A stretch of DNA of 36,553 nt from Rhynchosporium graminicola (taxonomy: Eukaryota > Ascomycota > Leotiomycetes > Helotiales > Ploettnerulaceae), in the NCBI GenBank assembly GCA_900074885.1, contig FJUW01000008.1, positions 345,333 through 381,885 of the forward strand. The letters run 5' to 3'. The position numbers were made by a program, and so were the translations under genes. Positions within the stretch are counted from its first letter, which is position 1; each line of letters begins with the position of its first letter. The notes under the pieces were generated by a model. That model was given only the letters and a program-made list of their open reading frames with translations, searched no databases and was not told the origin of the DNA. Below are positions 10,437-21,800 of this stretch, in pieces.

Positions 10437-11493
10437 ATAACTAGTATATCTCCCTATAGTATAATAAGTACGTTACGAAGATTATCTAATATAACTCTGA
10501 GCTTATCTATATCGTCTAAATAGAGTAGAAACAGGATATCTATAGCTATAACCTCAAATTAGATCTTTCTAATTAGAGAAGGTATAATTACTATACTAAT
10601 AGAAGTAGCTTTACTAATACCGAATTTGATATTTATTCCACGGGAAGGTAAGAGTTCAGCCTTATATAGAGCCTTATAGGCTTCGTATTAACCTTTACCT
10701 ACTATAGATACCTTTACTACTCTAGTATCGATTATAATTCCATGAAAAACTAACGAATTATATCAGGGGCTACTTATTATCGTCTCTGCGGTTAGGTTCT
10801 CTTCCGTAGCTTCTTCAGTAGTATCTAAGAGGTATTTAAAAGCTATATTTACTAGGGTTTCTGTTATTAGCTATATAGCTGCTACTAAGACAGGTCCTAT
10901 AGAAGTTATAAATAGAGCTTCTGGCTAAGCGTCGGAATCGTAATCTGTATCGCTCCCGGCTTCGCATAAGGTAAAGGTAGTAGCTATATACTCGTCTTCT
11001 ATACTTTTATACTCTGCGATATATTATCTATATACCTTCTTAAAGACTCTTCTAAAGTTACCTTTAAACTTAGAAGAGTTCTTCGCCTTGAACTTCTCCT
11101 TAGCTTTCTCTCTTTCTTCTACTATATAGTCGAAGGATATATAATCCGTAGTATTATATACTTAGTACTTCTTAGTATTACCTTCCTTATCTAGCGTATT
11201 TATCTTCTTCTCTTCTTATATTCTGAATCGCCTTTTACTATCTCCCTTCTCTCTATATGCTTATTCTTTATTATAATCGCTTCGGAATTTTCGATTAGTA
11301 TAGAAAGTAGTATTAGTTATAGAGTATATATGCTCGTAGTTAACGATAGAGGTTCTAATAGAAGTAATCGTCTTTTTAGTAGAAATTATAAGTTAAGCTA
11401 GAGTAATTTAGTAAGCTTCCGAGCTTTAGCAGGTAGTAATAACCTTATTTATAACGAACTTCTTATAGCGTAATTCAAAAGGTATACTATAAT
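10437..11493. repeat. Second copy of 1,057-bp near-identical duplication in D1
   Basis: Starts ataactagtatatctcc like 9373 and ends ggtatactataat, after which the sequence continues into gag without a break, as the D2 unit does at 16338. This copy is therefore joined correctly to gag, while 9373-10429 is joined correctly to integrase. Confidence 0.9.
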
Positions 11494-11899
11494 ATAGCTC
11501 TCTAATCTGCGTAGAGAGTATATTAAAGCACTCTGAAGTTATCTTTCTAGGGTTCTTTTCCTTAATCGATTTAAGAGTAAGAAGATTCTATATAGTTAGG
11601 GAAGATCTACTAAACTTCTCGCTCTTAAACTAATCTATTATATTCTTTAGTATAGTATCGAATTTAATAATTAGAGAGGTTCTAGGGATACTATTCAGAT
11701 TATAATAGTAGTATTAGAGAGTAGCGCCTTTTAGTATTAAAGGAAACGCCTTACTATACTCCTCCGGTGGAATCTCGGCTCTTAAGTAGGCGTTATAGAA
11801 TATTCTGACCTTACTACTAAAGCTATCTCTATCTCCTTTGAATTTTATCTCTTCTGGAAATATATAAGAGAAGCTAGCGATCTCCTTTCTATACGACTT

Positions 11900-12060
11900 C
11901 TCCTTCTCCTTCTATATTATATTATAGTACTCTCCCTCTCCTCCTCTAGCTCCTTAGTAGCTATCTCCTCCTTCTTCTCCTCCTCCTCCTCCTTAGGAGC
12001 CTTCTCCTCCTTAGTAGCTTCCTCCTCCTCTAGCTCCTCCTCCTCCACTCCCCGTATTCT
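11900..12060 (-). repeat. Glutamate-rich coding repeat in D1 gag
   Basis: The plus strand is an imperfect ctcctc run. In the minus-strand frame it encodes poly-Glu with spaced units such as EEIATK and EEEELEEEEATKEEK. The run lies inside Gag and probably makes a flexible acidic linker or coiled coil. Unit number differs from the D2 copy at 16770-16930. Confidence 0.7.
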
Positions 12061-12850
12061 TTAGTATACGCTTTCTATAGTATCGCTGCTCTTCTCTATT
12101 CTAGTCAGAGGAGGTCTCTTTATATTACTATACTTCTTCGGTAGAATCTCGGTCTTATTATAAAGGTTCGTAGTATTCTTTATTAAAGTCGAATTCGCTG
12201 ACAGGAGGTAAGCCGAGTGTAATATAGCGTCTTTAATATAGTTTATAGAACTCCTTCTTTAATCTCTTATACTCTAACTCGTCTTATTAAGTAGCTATAT
12301 TATTTATTATCTCCTTCTCTCTCTTATCTCGCTATTACTACGCAGATATCTGCTTCTCTAGTACTAGTAGGTTTAATACTATATACTATAGCTATACAGA
12401 GAGTATCTTCTCTCCTACTATGCCCTCTAGTTCCTTTAAGGTCTAACTACTATATATAGTATCTTATAGAGTATATAGAAGCTTATATAGCTCTTACGCA
12501 GGTTCGTCGCCTTCTTCGATAAATATACCTTTAGTACGTAAGGTGAATATAAAGTTATTATTTAACGATTTCTTAATAGATTTAAAAGAGTCTACTATCT
12601 AACATTCGTATATCTTCTTAAATAAGGAGTATAAGGGTCTATCTATATAGTCGGAGCTCTTAATTTATCTAATAAGACCTTCTCCCTGTTTCCGTATAGT
12701 CTCCGGTTCTAGTGGGTCTTTGCCGGCAGGTATATCGAAAGCACTAACCTCGGGGGTATTATTATCTCTTACTATATTGAAGGTCTGATTTATATAAGTG
12801 TTTTAGTACTAATTCCGAGGTTATCTGTAATAGTAGTTATGAAGTTATTC

Positions 12851-13254
12851 TTAAGTATTATAATGGAAGCGCTAGCGTGGCGCGTTCAAGTTTGACTTCG
12901 AGTTTTCGGCGTAACTCAAAAGCGCGTTCTTTGAAGTCGGGTTGCGGTAGTAATCGAAGTACGTAGAAGGTAGGTATGTAGAAGGTAGGTACGTAGAAGG
13001 TAATAGTAGTATAATATGCTAGAATTCGAATCCTTTAACCGTGTCGCAGGTAGAATCCAGGTAAATTATCTTAGCAATTCAAGTTAAATAGTATAGAAAA
13101 GACCGTGTCTTCTCTAGTACTTAAGCTATTGCCGTAGTAGATATCTCTACTCTTTAAGATTTACTAGCGCGCTCTTTTCAGTAGTCGGAATTCTTAGAAT
13201 CTAAGAATTTGACTGCTTTCAAAGAGTAAAATGATCTATGCGTCTATTGATTAA
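12851..13254 (-). other. Leader (5' untranslated region) of D1
   Basis: Between the middle LTR and the start of gag. It holds a 15-bp tandem repeat (acgtagaaggtaggt, 12961-13002, nearly three units); D2 has two units at 17852-17882. No ORF is visible. The minus-strand start ttaatcaatagacgc, next to the LTR, would be the primer-binding region, but I do not recognise the tRNA. Confidence 0.55.
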
Positions 13255-13461
13255 TATTAGTATTACTCTATCGTAGTACGTATAATCAAGTAGTCTACGT
13301 GAGCTAAAGTACAGTGATAATAGTAGTAGTATTATCTGTTGTATCGTGGCTAGTTCTCCTAGGTAGTCGAGACTCCGTAAGGGAGATATATCCGGCCGGC
13401 TAAACCCCGGCGCAGATACTCGACTAACACGTGACTATGGACTAACAACTATGGACTAATA
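13255..13461 (-). mobile_element. LTR-b of D (shared middle LTR)
   Basis: Same 207 bp length as the outer copies, with TATTAG...CTAATA ends that are C/T variants of TGTTGG...CTAACA. It serves as 5' LTR for D1 and 3' LTR for the truncated D2. Neither side shows a target-site duplication. Confidence 0.92.
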
Positions 13462-16400
13462 GAAACAGATAGTAGATACGTATTGAACGTCGATAGTACT
13501 ATATGGAGCTTCTTAACCTTATATCTATAGTATATACCGAACTAATAGTTCGCTGATTCTAGTATACTATATATAGGCCTAACGCACCGCAAAAACTAAT
13601 ATAGCTAAGCTAGAATCTCCTTTAGAGGGCGCACGAAGAAATCGCGTATTAGATATAACGTAGACTAAGTATAAGCTTATATAATATTATAGCTATATAC
13701 CTTAAACTCAGGGTATATAACTGCGTATACTAGTAGTAGTCGTTAGCTAACTCGTTAAATAGTTAGTAATATAGTAAGTACTTAGTTCTTTCTAGAGTTA
13801 TTATATACTTATATAACTAGTCTAGACTTCTCGTAAGCCTTCTATATACTCTTAAATTTTATCTAGTCGATAAATTTAGCGTTAAAGTCTCTAGCTCTAG
13901 CTAGTAATTTATCTTTATAGACTAATTTAAAGATCCCTATAGCGATTAAACTATTAATCTCCTTACATCTTAACGTAGTATATTAAGGTTCTATTACTAG
14001 GAAACTAATAAATAATTTATTTATATAATTCAAGTAAACTTTAATATTATTATCTCTGAATCGAATTAGCTTTTATTAATCTCGATAAGGTTACTTCTTT
14101 AGTACTAGTATAAGTCAATTTAACTTAGTAGTACTAAGTAATAGTACTCCTAGGAGTAAGATAAGGAGTAGTAAGAGTATAATTTCAGGTATAATACTCT
14201 CTAGTTCGTTAGAATCGATATCTTCTTCGTACTATAGTTTAATCGATATAGAGCGAAAGGTTATTAGTCCGCTATCGATTTCTACTATATAGTTCTCTCT
14301 ATCTATAGAAATAAGTAGCTAAAGTATATCCTAGAAGAATTTCTCTCTCTAAACTAGTACTAGAGAGTTAAATAGAAGGTCTCTTACTACTATAGAACTA
14401 AGTCTATTTTAAGTATTCAGGGTATTATTAACTTACTAACGACTTCGTAGTTTATAAATCTCTTCTATAGCCTTATGAAGTGTAGTAGCTTATTAGGAGA
14501 CTAATAGCGAAAGTGCGTCTATCTCTACTATTCTGGGATATACTCTAAATACTAGTAAAATAAGTATAATTCTACTAAGTCCAGAAATATAGTTAATTAC
14601 GTAGAATATTATCTATAGTACTATATCTTAACTAAAGTACGGTAATTCCTTACGAATTATCGTATAAGCTCTCTTCAGAGGGCTATAGTATCTCTCTACC
14701 TTACTAATAGAGTAGTAAGCCTCTATAGGTATAACTTTAACTATAGAACCCTCTGTCTTAGTACTCTATACGAATTCTTTTGATTTAAATTACGTACTTA
14801 TATCTATAATAATAAAATCCGATAGTCTAAGGTAGGTATCTATCTATACTTACTTAAATCGGTTCTATACGTATTCTGCAGATATATTAGTAAGAAAACC
14901 TCTGTTCTGAAAGGTAGTACCTTAGTTAACTATATATAAGACTTACTAACTATCTAGTTATATAATATCGATTACTACTTCGTAATTAAAGTATATATTA
15001 TTAGTATCGTAGAGCTTAAACTTGAATCTGCCTAGCGATCTTCCGTATAGCTAGTAGTACTTATAGAGCTTAGTAAGCTCCTTTAGTACCCCTAAGTTAT
15101 ACTCGTAACCGGCCTATTATAGTAAATCTTCTAGCTTTCTTACTAAGGGGTATCCGAATCAGTAGTGAAATCGACGTAAATCCGTCTCTATAAGTACTCT
15201 CGTATTCGACTAGAAGCACTCTATAATATACGTCTTAAGTGACTCCTTCTAGAGTAAGAAGAGGTAGCCGAATCTCTATATAACTAGTATATCTCCTTAT
15301 AGCGTAATAAGTATATTATGAAGATTATCTAATATAACTCTAAGCTTATCTATATCGTCTAAATAGAGTAGAAACAGGGTATCTATAGCTATAACCTTAA
15401 ATTAGATCTTTCTAATTAGAGAAAGTATAATTATTATACTAATAGAAGTAGCTTTACTAATACCGAATTTAACGTTTATTCCACGGGAAGGTAAGAGTTT
15501 AGCCTTATATAGAGCCTTATAGGCTTCGTATTAACCTTTACTTACTATAGATACTTTTATTACTCTAGTATTAATTATAATTCTATAAAAAACTAACGAA
15601 TTATATTAGGGGCTACTTATTATCGTCTCTATAGTCAGGTTCTCTTCCGTAGCTTCTTCAGTAGTATCTAATAGGTGTTTAAAAGCTATATTTACTAGGG
15701 TTTCTATTATTAGCTATACGGCTGCTACTAAGATAGGTCCTATAGAAGTTATAAATAGAGCTTCCGGCTAAGCGTCGGAATTATAGTCTATATCGCTCCT
15801 AGCTTCGCATAAGGTAAAGGCAGTAGCTATATACTTATCTTCTATACCTTTATACTCTATAATATATTATCTATATACTTTCTTAAAGACTTTTATAAAG
15901 TTGCCTTTAAACTTAGAAGAGTTCTTCGCATTAAACTTCTCCTTAGCTTTCTCTCTTTCTTCTACTATATAATCGAAGGACATATGATCTATAGTATTAT
16001 ATACTTAGCACTTCTTAGTATTACTTTCCTTATCTATTATATTTATCCTCTTCTCTTCTTATATTCTGAATCGCCTTTTATTATCTCCTTTCTCTCCGTA
16101 TACTTATCCTTTATCGGAATCGCTTCGGAATTTTCGATTAGTATAGAAAGTAGTACTAGTTATAGGGTATATATACTTATAGTTAACAATAGAGGTTCTA
16201 ATAGAAGTAATTATCTTTTTAGTAGAAGTTATAAGTTAAGCTAGAGTAATTTAGTAAGCTTCCGAGCTTTAGTAAGTAGTAATAATCTTATTTATAACGA
16301 ACTTCTTATAGTATAATTCAAAAGGTATACTATAATATAGCTATCTAATCTATATAGAGAGTATATTAAAGTATTCTAAAGTCGTCTTTCTAGGGTTCTT

Positions 16401-17720
16401 CTCCTTAATCGATTCAAGAGTAAGAAGGTTCTATATAGTTAGTAAAGATCTGCTAAACTCCTTGCTCTTAAACTAATCTATTATATTCTTTAGTATAATA
16501 TCGAATTTAATAATAAGAGAGGTTCTAGGGATACTATTTAGATTATAATAGTAGTATTAGAGAGTAGCGCCTTTTAGTATTAATAGAAACGCTTTATTAT
16601 ACTCCTCCGGTAGAATCTCAGCTCTTAAGTAAGTATTATAGAATATTCTAACCTTATTACTAAAGCTATCTCCGTCTCCCTTGAATTTTATCTCTTCTGG
16701 AAATATATAAGAGAAGCTAGCGATCTCCTTTCTATACGACTTCTCCTTCTCCTTCCGTACTATATTATAGTACTCTCTCTCTCCTCCTCTAGTTCCTTAG
16801 TAGCTATCTCCTCCTCCTTCTCCTCCTCCTCCTTAGTAGCCTTCTTCTCCTTAGTAGCTATCTCCTCCTTAGTAGCTATCTCCTCCTTAGTAGCTTCCTC
16901 CTCCTCTAGCTCCTCCTCCTCTACTCCCCGTATTCTTCGGTATAAGCTTTCTATAGTATCGCTACTCTTCTCTATTCTAGTTAGAGGAGGTCTCTTTATA
17001 TTACTATACTCCTTTAGTAGAATCTCAGTCTTATTATAGAGGTTTATAGTATTCTTTATTAAAGTCGAATTCGCTAATAAGAAGTAAGCCGAGTATAGTA
17101 TAGCGTCTTTATCGTAGTCTATAGAACTCTTTCTTTAATCTCTTATACTCTAACTCGTCTTATTAAGTAGCTATATCGTTTATTATCTTCTTCTCTCTCT
17201 TATCTCGCTATTACTACGCAGATATCTGCTTCTCTAGTACTAGTAGGTTTAATACTATATATTATAATAATTAAGAGAGTATCTTAACTATTACTATACT
17301 CTCTAGCTCCTTTAAGGTCTAACTACTACGTATAGTATTCTATAGAGTATATAGAAGCTTATATAGCTCCTGCGCAGGTTCGTCGCCTTCTTCGATAAAT
17401 ACGCCTTTAGTACGTAGGGTGAATATAAGGTTATTATTTAACGATTTCTTAATAGACTTAAAAGAGTCTACTATCTAACTTTCGTAGATCTTCTTAAATA
17501 AGGAGTATAGAGGTCTGTCTATATAGTCAGAGGTCTTGATTTATCTGATAAGACCTTCTCCCTGTTTCCGTATAGTCTCCGGGTCTAGTAGGTCCTTACT
17601 AGAGTTCGCAGGTATATCGAAAGCACTAACCTCGGGGGTATTATTATCTCTTACTATATTAAAGGTCTGATTTATATAAGTGTTTTAGTACTAATTCCGA
17701 GGTTATCTGTAATAGTAGTT
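13462..17720 (-). pseudogene. Element D2 copia gag-pol, truncated within RT
   Basis: Homologous to D1 from gag to the middle of RT. Its left end corresponds to D1 position 7555, so it lacks the QTDD-type active-site block (D1 7509-7523), the rest of RT and all of RNase H. Gag with a longer Glu-rich run lies at about 17720-16330, the pre-integrase motif near 15190-15130, integrase at about 15060-14100 and the RT start near 14000. Stops and C/T changes differ from D1, so the copies were mutated with different outcomes. This unit could never have supplied reverse transcriptase. The 86-codon plus-strand open frame at 15984-16244 is an antisense shadow of this gene. Confidence 0.82.
16770..16930 (-). 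repeat. Glutamate-rich coding repeat in D2 gag, expanded
   Basis: Like the D1 run but with additional 18-bp units (ttagtagctatctcctcc on the plus strand), encoding a KEEIAT hexapeptide. Two extra units relative to D1 show in-frame expansion or contraction. Confidence 0.7.
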
Positions 17721-18121
17721 ATAGAGTTATTCTTAAGTATTATAGTAGAAGCGCTAGCGTAGCGCGTTCAAGTTTGACTTCGAGTTTTTCAGCGCAAATT
17801 GAAGTCTCTAAAGCGCGTTATTTGAAGTCGGGTTACGGTAGTAATCGAAGTACGTAGAAGGTAGGTATATAGAAGGTAATAGTAATATAATATACTAGAA
17901 TTCGAATCCTTTAACCGTATCGCAGGTAGAATCCAGGCAAATTATCTTAGTAATTCAAGTTAAATAGTAAAGAGGAGACCGTATCTTCTCTAGTACTTGA
18001 GCTATTACTATAGTAGATATCTCTACTCTTCAAGGTTACTAGCGCGCTCTTTTCAGTAGTCGAAATTCTTAGAATTTGACTGCTTTTAAAGAGTGAAATG
18101 ATCTATGCGTCTATTGATTAA
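17721..18121 (-). other. Leader (5' untranslated region) of D2
   Basis: Corresponds to 12851-13254 of D1 with small indels, for example an additional caaattgaagtctct segment near 17796. No ORF. Confidence 0.5.
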
Positions 18122-18328
18122 TATTAGTATCACTCTATCGTAGTACGTATAATTAAGTAGTCTGCGTAAGCTAAAGTATAGTAATAATAGTAGTAGTATT
18201 ATCTGTTATATCATAGCTAGTTTTCCTAGGTAGTCGAGACTCCGTAAGGGAGATATATCCGGCCGGCTAAACCCCGGCGCAGATACTCGACTAACACGTG
18301 ACTATGGACTAATAACTATGGACTAATA
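18122..18328 (-). mobile_element. LTR-c of D (5' LTR of unit D2)
   Basis: 207 bp, aligned to the other two copies from tattagtatcactc to gactaata, and followed directly by the duplication ataac. Confidence 0.92.
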
Positions 18329-18333
18329 ATAAC

Positions 18334-18800
18334 TAACCTCGAAGAGATAGATTAGTTTAAAGTATCGAATAAGAGGTAGAATAATAAGAATAAGAACTCT
18401 AGGATAAATATAGCGGATTATATACGTCCCTAGAAAGCTCTCGTAAAGGCTAAGGTTAACGCTAATAGGGATATAGTAATAGCACTAGCGCGTATAGTAA
18501 GAAACAGAGAAAGGAATAGTAGAACTTATAATAATTCCGGTAGTAAATAAAGAGCTAAATAAGTAGACGCGGCCGAATAAGAGAGATACTATAAGAAAAA
18601 GCTCTATTTCTACTACAGAGTATCCGAGTACTATATCTATAATTACTTATATACTTTAATAGTATAACCTATTACGATTAATATAATAGGACTATTACTA
18701 GAGGACGATAATAACATATCGGACCTCGCTCTTTTAGAGTCAGGAAAAGACTAACTCCCTCTTAAAGTTAGAAGCTAAAAGTAGATAAAGTATTAGTAAA
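18334..18800 (+). pseudogene. Element B gag, C-terminal part with CCHC zinc knuckle remnant
   Basis: Continues the frame cut at 6122: after ataac it reads NLEEIDQFKVSNKR and a basic, Gln/Lys/Ser-rich tail. At 18607-18648 the frame gives Y-F-Y-Y-R-V-S-E-Y-Y-I-Y-N-Y, with the tyrosines spaced as the residues of a C-x2-C-x4-H-x4-C knuckle. TGC/TGT to TAC/TAT and CAC/CAT to TAC/TAT are exactly what RIP produces, so this was probably an RNA-binding knuckle. The continuity across D is the best proof that D entered B. Confidence 0.75.
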
Positions 18801-18879
18801 AGGATAAGGTAAATTCAAAGAGCTTATAAATAGAAACCTTATATATATAGATATAGTCCTTTAAGAAACGTTCGGAATA

Positions 18880-21800
18880 TTTACCCTTATTAATAAAGGA
18901 TACTAGTACTATACTATAATAAATAAAGACCTTACAGAAAGTCTTAGTCTTATATATATAAGCTATAGAACCCGCGAGATAAAAGGCGCTTTAAAAACTA
19001 TACGGAACTTAAGGACTAAAAGAGTAATCGAGTTCTAAATGAAAATCGCAGGGTTCGGCTAAAGGATCTACGTATATATAGTACTAAAACTAGCTTTTCT
19101 ATTAATCTTAGGGAACCTGTAGAAAGTATAAAATAAGATTAGGATAATACTTGAAAAACAATAGTACTATTATAGCTTAGTAAAGAAATAAGTAATAGAA
19201 GGATATAACTACTACTTATATATAGATAATAGTAATTATACCTCGGTATCCGCTATAACGTTAGAGGATATAAAGATAGCCCTTTAGGATAAAGAAGAGC
19301 TAACCCTAGATTAACTTAAAAATATTCTCCCTCCGAAGATTTAAGATATAGCTCCGCTCTTTTCTAAGTAGGAAGCAGAGAAACTAGCTCCTTATCGACC
19401 GGGTATCGACTATCGAATCGATATCTACGAATAATTAGATAGGTCCCTTACTGCCTTACTATAAGGTCCGCTATATAATATATCTAAAGATAAATTACTA
19501 GCGCTAAGAAAGTTATTAAATAGCTTCTTAGAAAAAGAATATGTCCGGCCTAGTACTTTAGAAGTAGTAGCCTCTATCCTTTTTATACGGAAACCCGAGG
19601 GAGGTCTAAGGTTCTACTATAACTACCGAGCGCTAAACGCTATTATAAAGCTAGACTAGTACCCTTTATTATTAATACTAGAGACCTTACGGAACCTCAC
19701 GAGTACTAAATAGCTTACGAAAGTAGATATAGTTTTAGTATTTCATTAAATATATATAGCGTCAGGTCACGAGTATAAAATAGCTTTTCGTATAAGATTT
19801 AAGTCTTTTAAATAGCTTGTATATCCTTTTAGATTATTAAGGGCTCCGGCGAGTTTCTAGTAGTATATTAATAGTTTATTAAGGGAATAATTAGATAACT
19901 TTGCCTCGGCCTATATAAATAATATAGTTATTTACTCGAACAGCTCTAGAGAAGACCACTTCGAAAAGGTACGAACCGTTCTCCGTAAGCTTTAGAACAA
20001 TAGACTATACTTAGATCCCGGAAAGAGCGAGTTCGCTCGTAAGAAGCTTAAATATCTAGGATTTATTATATATACTAATAGAAAAAGTATAAGTCTTAAT
20101 CTAGAAAAAGTAATAGTAATTAAGAACTAAGCGTAACTTAAGACTTAGAAAGAGATATAACGTTTCTTAGGATTTATAAACTTCTACTAAATATTTATAG
20201 CGAACTACTTAAAGCTAGCTACGCTCTTAATAGCGTTAATAAGGAAGAGTCGCTTATTCTCTTAAGGAAAACTAGAGGAGAAAGTATTTAAGACCCTAAT
20301 AGAGAAGTTTTATAAAGCTCTAGTACTTATATACTAGGATCCGAGACTTTAGATATTCTTAGAGACTAATTATAATAGATTCGTAATAGGAAGCGCTCTC
20401 CTATAAGAAAATAATAGAGTCCGACGATTAGTAGACTTCTTCGCTTAGAAGCTAAATAAAGCTGAAATTAATTACGATATCTATAATAAGAAGATACTAG
20501 TAGTAATTACTTACTTGAAATTCTAAGCTCCTAAGTTAAAAGCATATAGCCCTTTTATAATTTAGATAGACTATAAGAACCTTAAGTATTTTATAACTAA
20601 GTGATAGCTATCGGAGTATTAAGTACGCTAGTATAAGACCTTAGTACTATTCTAGTTTACTTTAGTATATAAGCCGGGATCCGAAGCTATTATCTTAGAT
20701 ACCTTATTATAGAGGGAGTAAGATATATTAAAGGAAAATAATATGAACTCGAGGTTCCGCAGGTTTTTAGATCTAGATCGCGTAGCGAACTAGCTTACTC
20801 TAGAAAAGAAAGATAAGATAAGAGTAATAACTATATTAACTTAATCGGATTATAATATAAACTCGAGGTTCTATAGGTTTTTAGACCCGGAACGCGTAGT
20901 ATACTAGCTAGCTGAAGAAGAAGAAGATAAGATAAGAGTAATACTTATATCTACTTAGCTATCGACTATACCCTCTAGCTAAGTCCTTACTTTAGACTTA
21001 GTAGTATCTAGAGGTCCTTTCTAAGATAAAGAACTAAACGACTTATAGGACGCTATAATATAAGAGGATATAATATTTTAAACTATACTCTACTTATTAT
21101 AAGATAAGGCCTGATCTTTCCTAAGCGAAATTAAGATTAAAGTCTAAGTAAGTAACTATAGTATAGATATAAAGAATTACTTATATTACTATAGAAAGTT
21201 ATAAGTACTAAGCGCCTTAATTATACTAGAGTCTAACTATAAAGCGATAGACCCTAAGACTCTCGAAAATAATACTCTAAAGATAAGGCTTATCTAGTCT
21301 ATCTACGACTTACTAGTCTATAGTTATCTAAGGCGGGACTCTACTATATCGATATTAGGACGCTTCTTCTACTAGCTACTATAATTAAGGTATATAAGAT
21401 AATTCTTAAGGAACTATAACTATTATAAGAGAAATAAAGTATAAAGGGAATATAAGTATAGACTCTTAAGACTACTACTAGTTCCTAACTAATTCTTCTA
21501 GGAGATATCTATAGACTTTATAACTAACTTACTAAACTCTTAAGATAACTATTACCTTTAAGTAATTAAAGACTAGTTAAGTAAATAAGTAGTTATCGAA
21601 GCGATACTTAGTATAAAAGCAAAAGACTATGCTAAGAAATTCATAAAATACTAAATAAGAAACTATAAGATACTATAAGCGATTATAAGCGATAGAGGTA
21701 CTAATTAGATAAGTATATTCTAAAAGACTTTTTATCGCTTAATTAGTATATAATAAAGATTTAGCTCCGGATACTACTTATAAACTAATAGAGAACTAGA

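Larger units (their letters stand above)
6365..12850 (-). pseudogene. Element D1 copia gag-pol polyprotein (RIP-inactivated, with duplicated block)
   Basis: Minus-strand order by plus coordinates. Gag lies at about 12850-11500. The protease region is near 10740-10640, where HGIIIDTR opens a stretch that leads into GKGQYEAYKALYKAELLPSRG. The GAG-pre-integrase motif RRLYYRFGYPLVRKLEDLL is near 9280-9215, and integrase at about 9150-8200 contains FIIIDVG and FKSKEF. RT at about 8100-7300 contains REINSLITIGIFKLVYKDKL and QIDNIFFVG at 7523-7497, the place of the fungal copia Q-T-D-D active site. RNase H at about 7100-6540 contains TDSKSLYN near 6790-6770, then YERKEISEVI and NPADTITK. Gag would form the particle; pol would copy and insert the element. 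Many codons became stops. The block 10437-11493 repeats 9373-10429 across a gap, so the reading order is disturbed. Confidence 0.85.
6123..18328 (-). mobile_element. Element D: tandem dimer of a Ty1/copia retrotransposon (three LTRs)
   Basis: The array reads LTR-internal-LTR-internal-LTR, with 207-bp LTRs at 6123-6329, 13255-13461 and 18122-18328. Minus-strand unit D1 uses the middle LTR as its 5' LTR and 6123-6329 as its 3' LTR. Unit D2 uses 18122-18328 as 5' LTR and the middle one as 3' LTR. D2 lacks the D1 segment 6330-7554, so its pol ends abruptly at the middle LTR. The two units differ by many RIP transitions and several indels, so both are real copies. Domain order is gag, protease, integrase, RT, RNase H, as in copia. 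Confidence 0.88.

Noticed and set aside
6123..13461. Two separate nested copia insertions instead of a dimer
   Set aside because: The middle LTR lacks a TSD on either side and serves both units; only the outer pair has matching 5-bp flanks.
15984..16244. 86-codon open frame on the plus strand with hydrophobic composition
   Set aside because: It is antisense to D2 gag-pol. Its hydrophobicity comes from the antisense of charged, RIP-mutated codons. The D1 homologue does not keep it open.
18600..18650. Tyrosine-rich motif in B gag as a new domain
   Set aside because: Spacing equals a CCHC knuckle and each Tyr codon is one RIP transition from Cys or His, so it is a decayed zinc knuckle.
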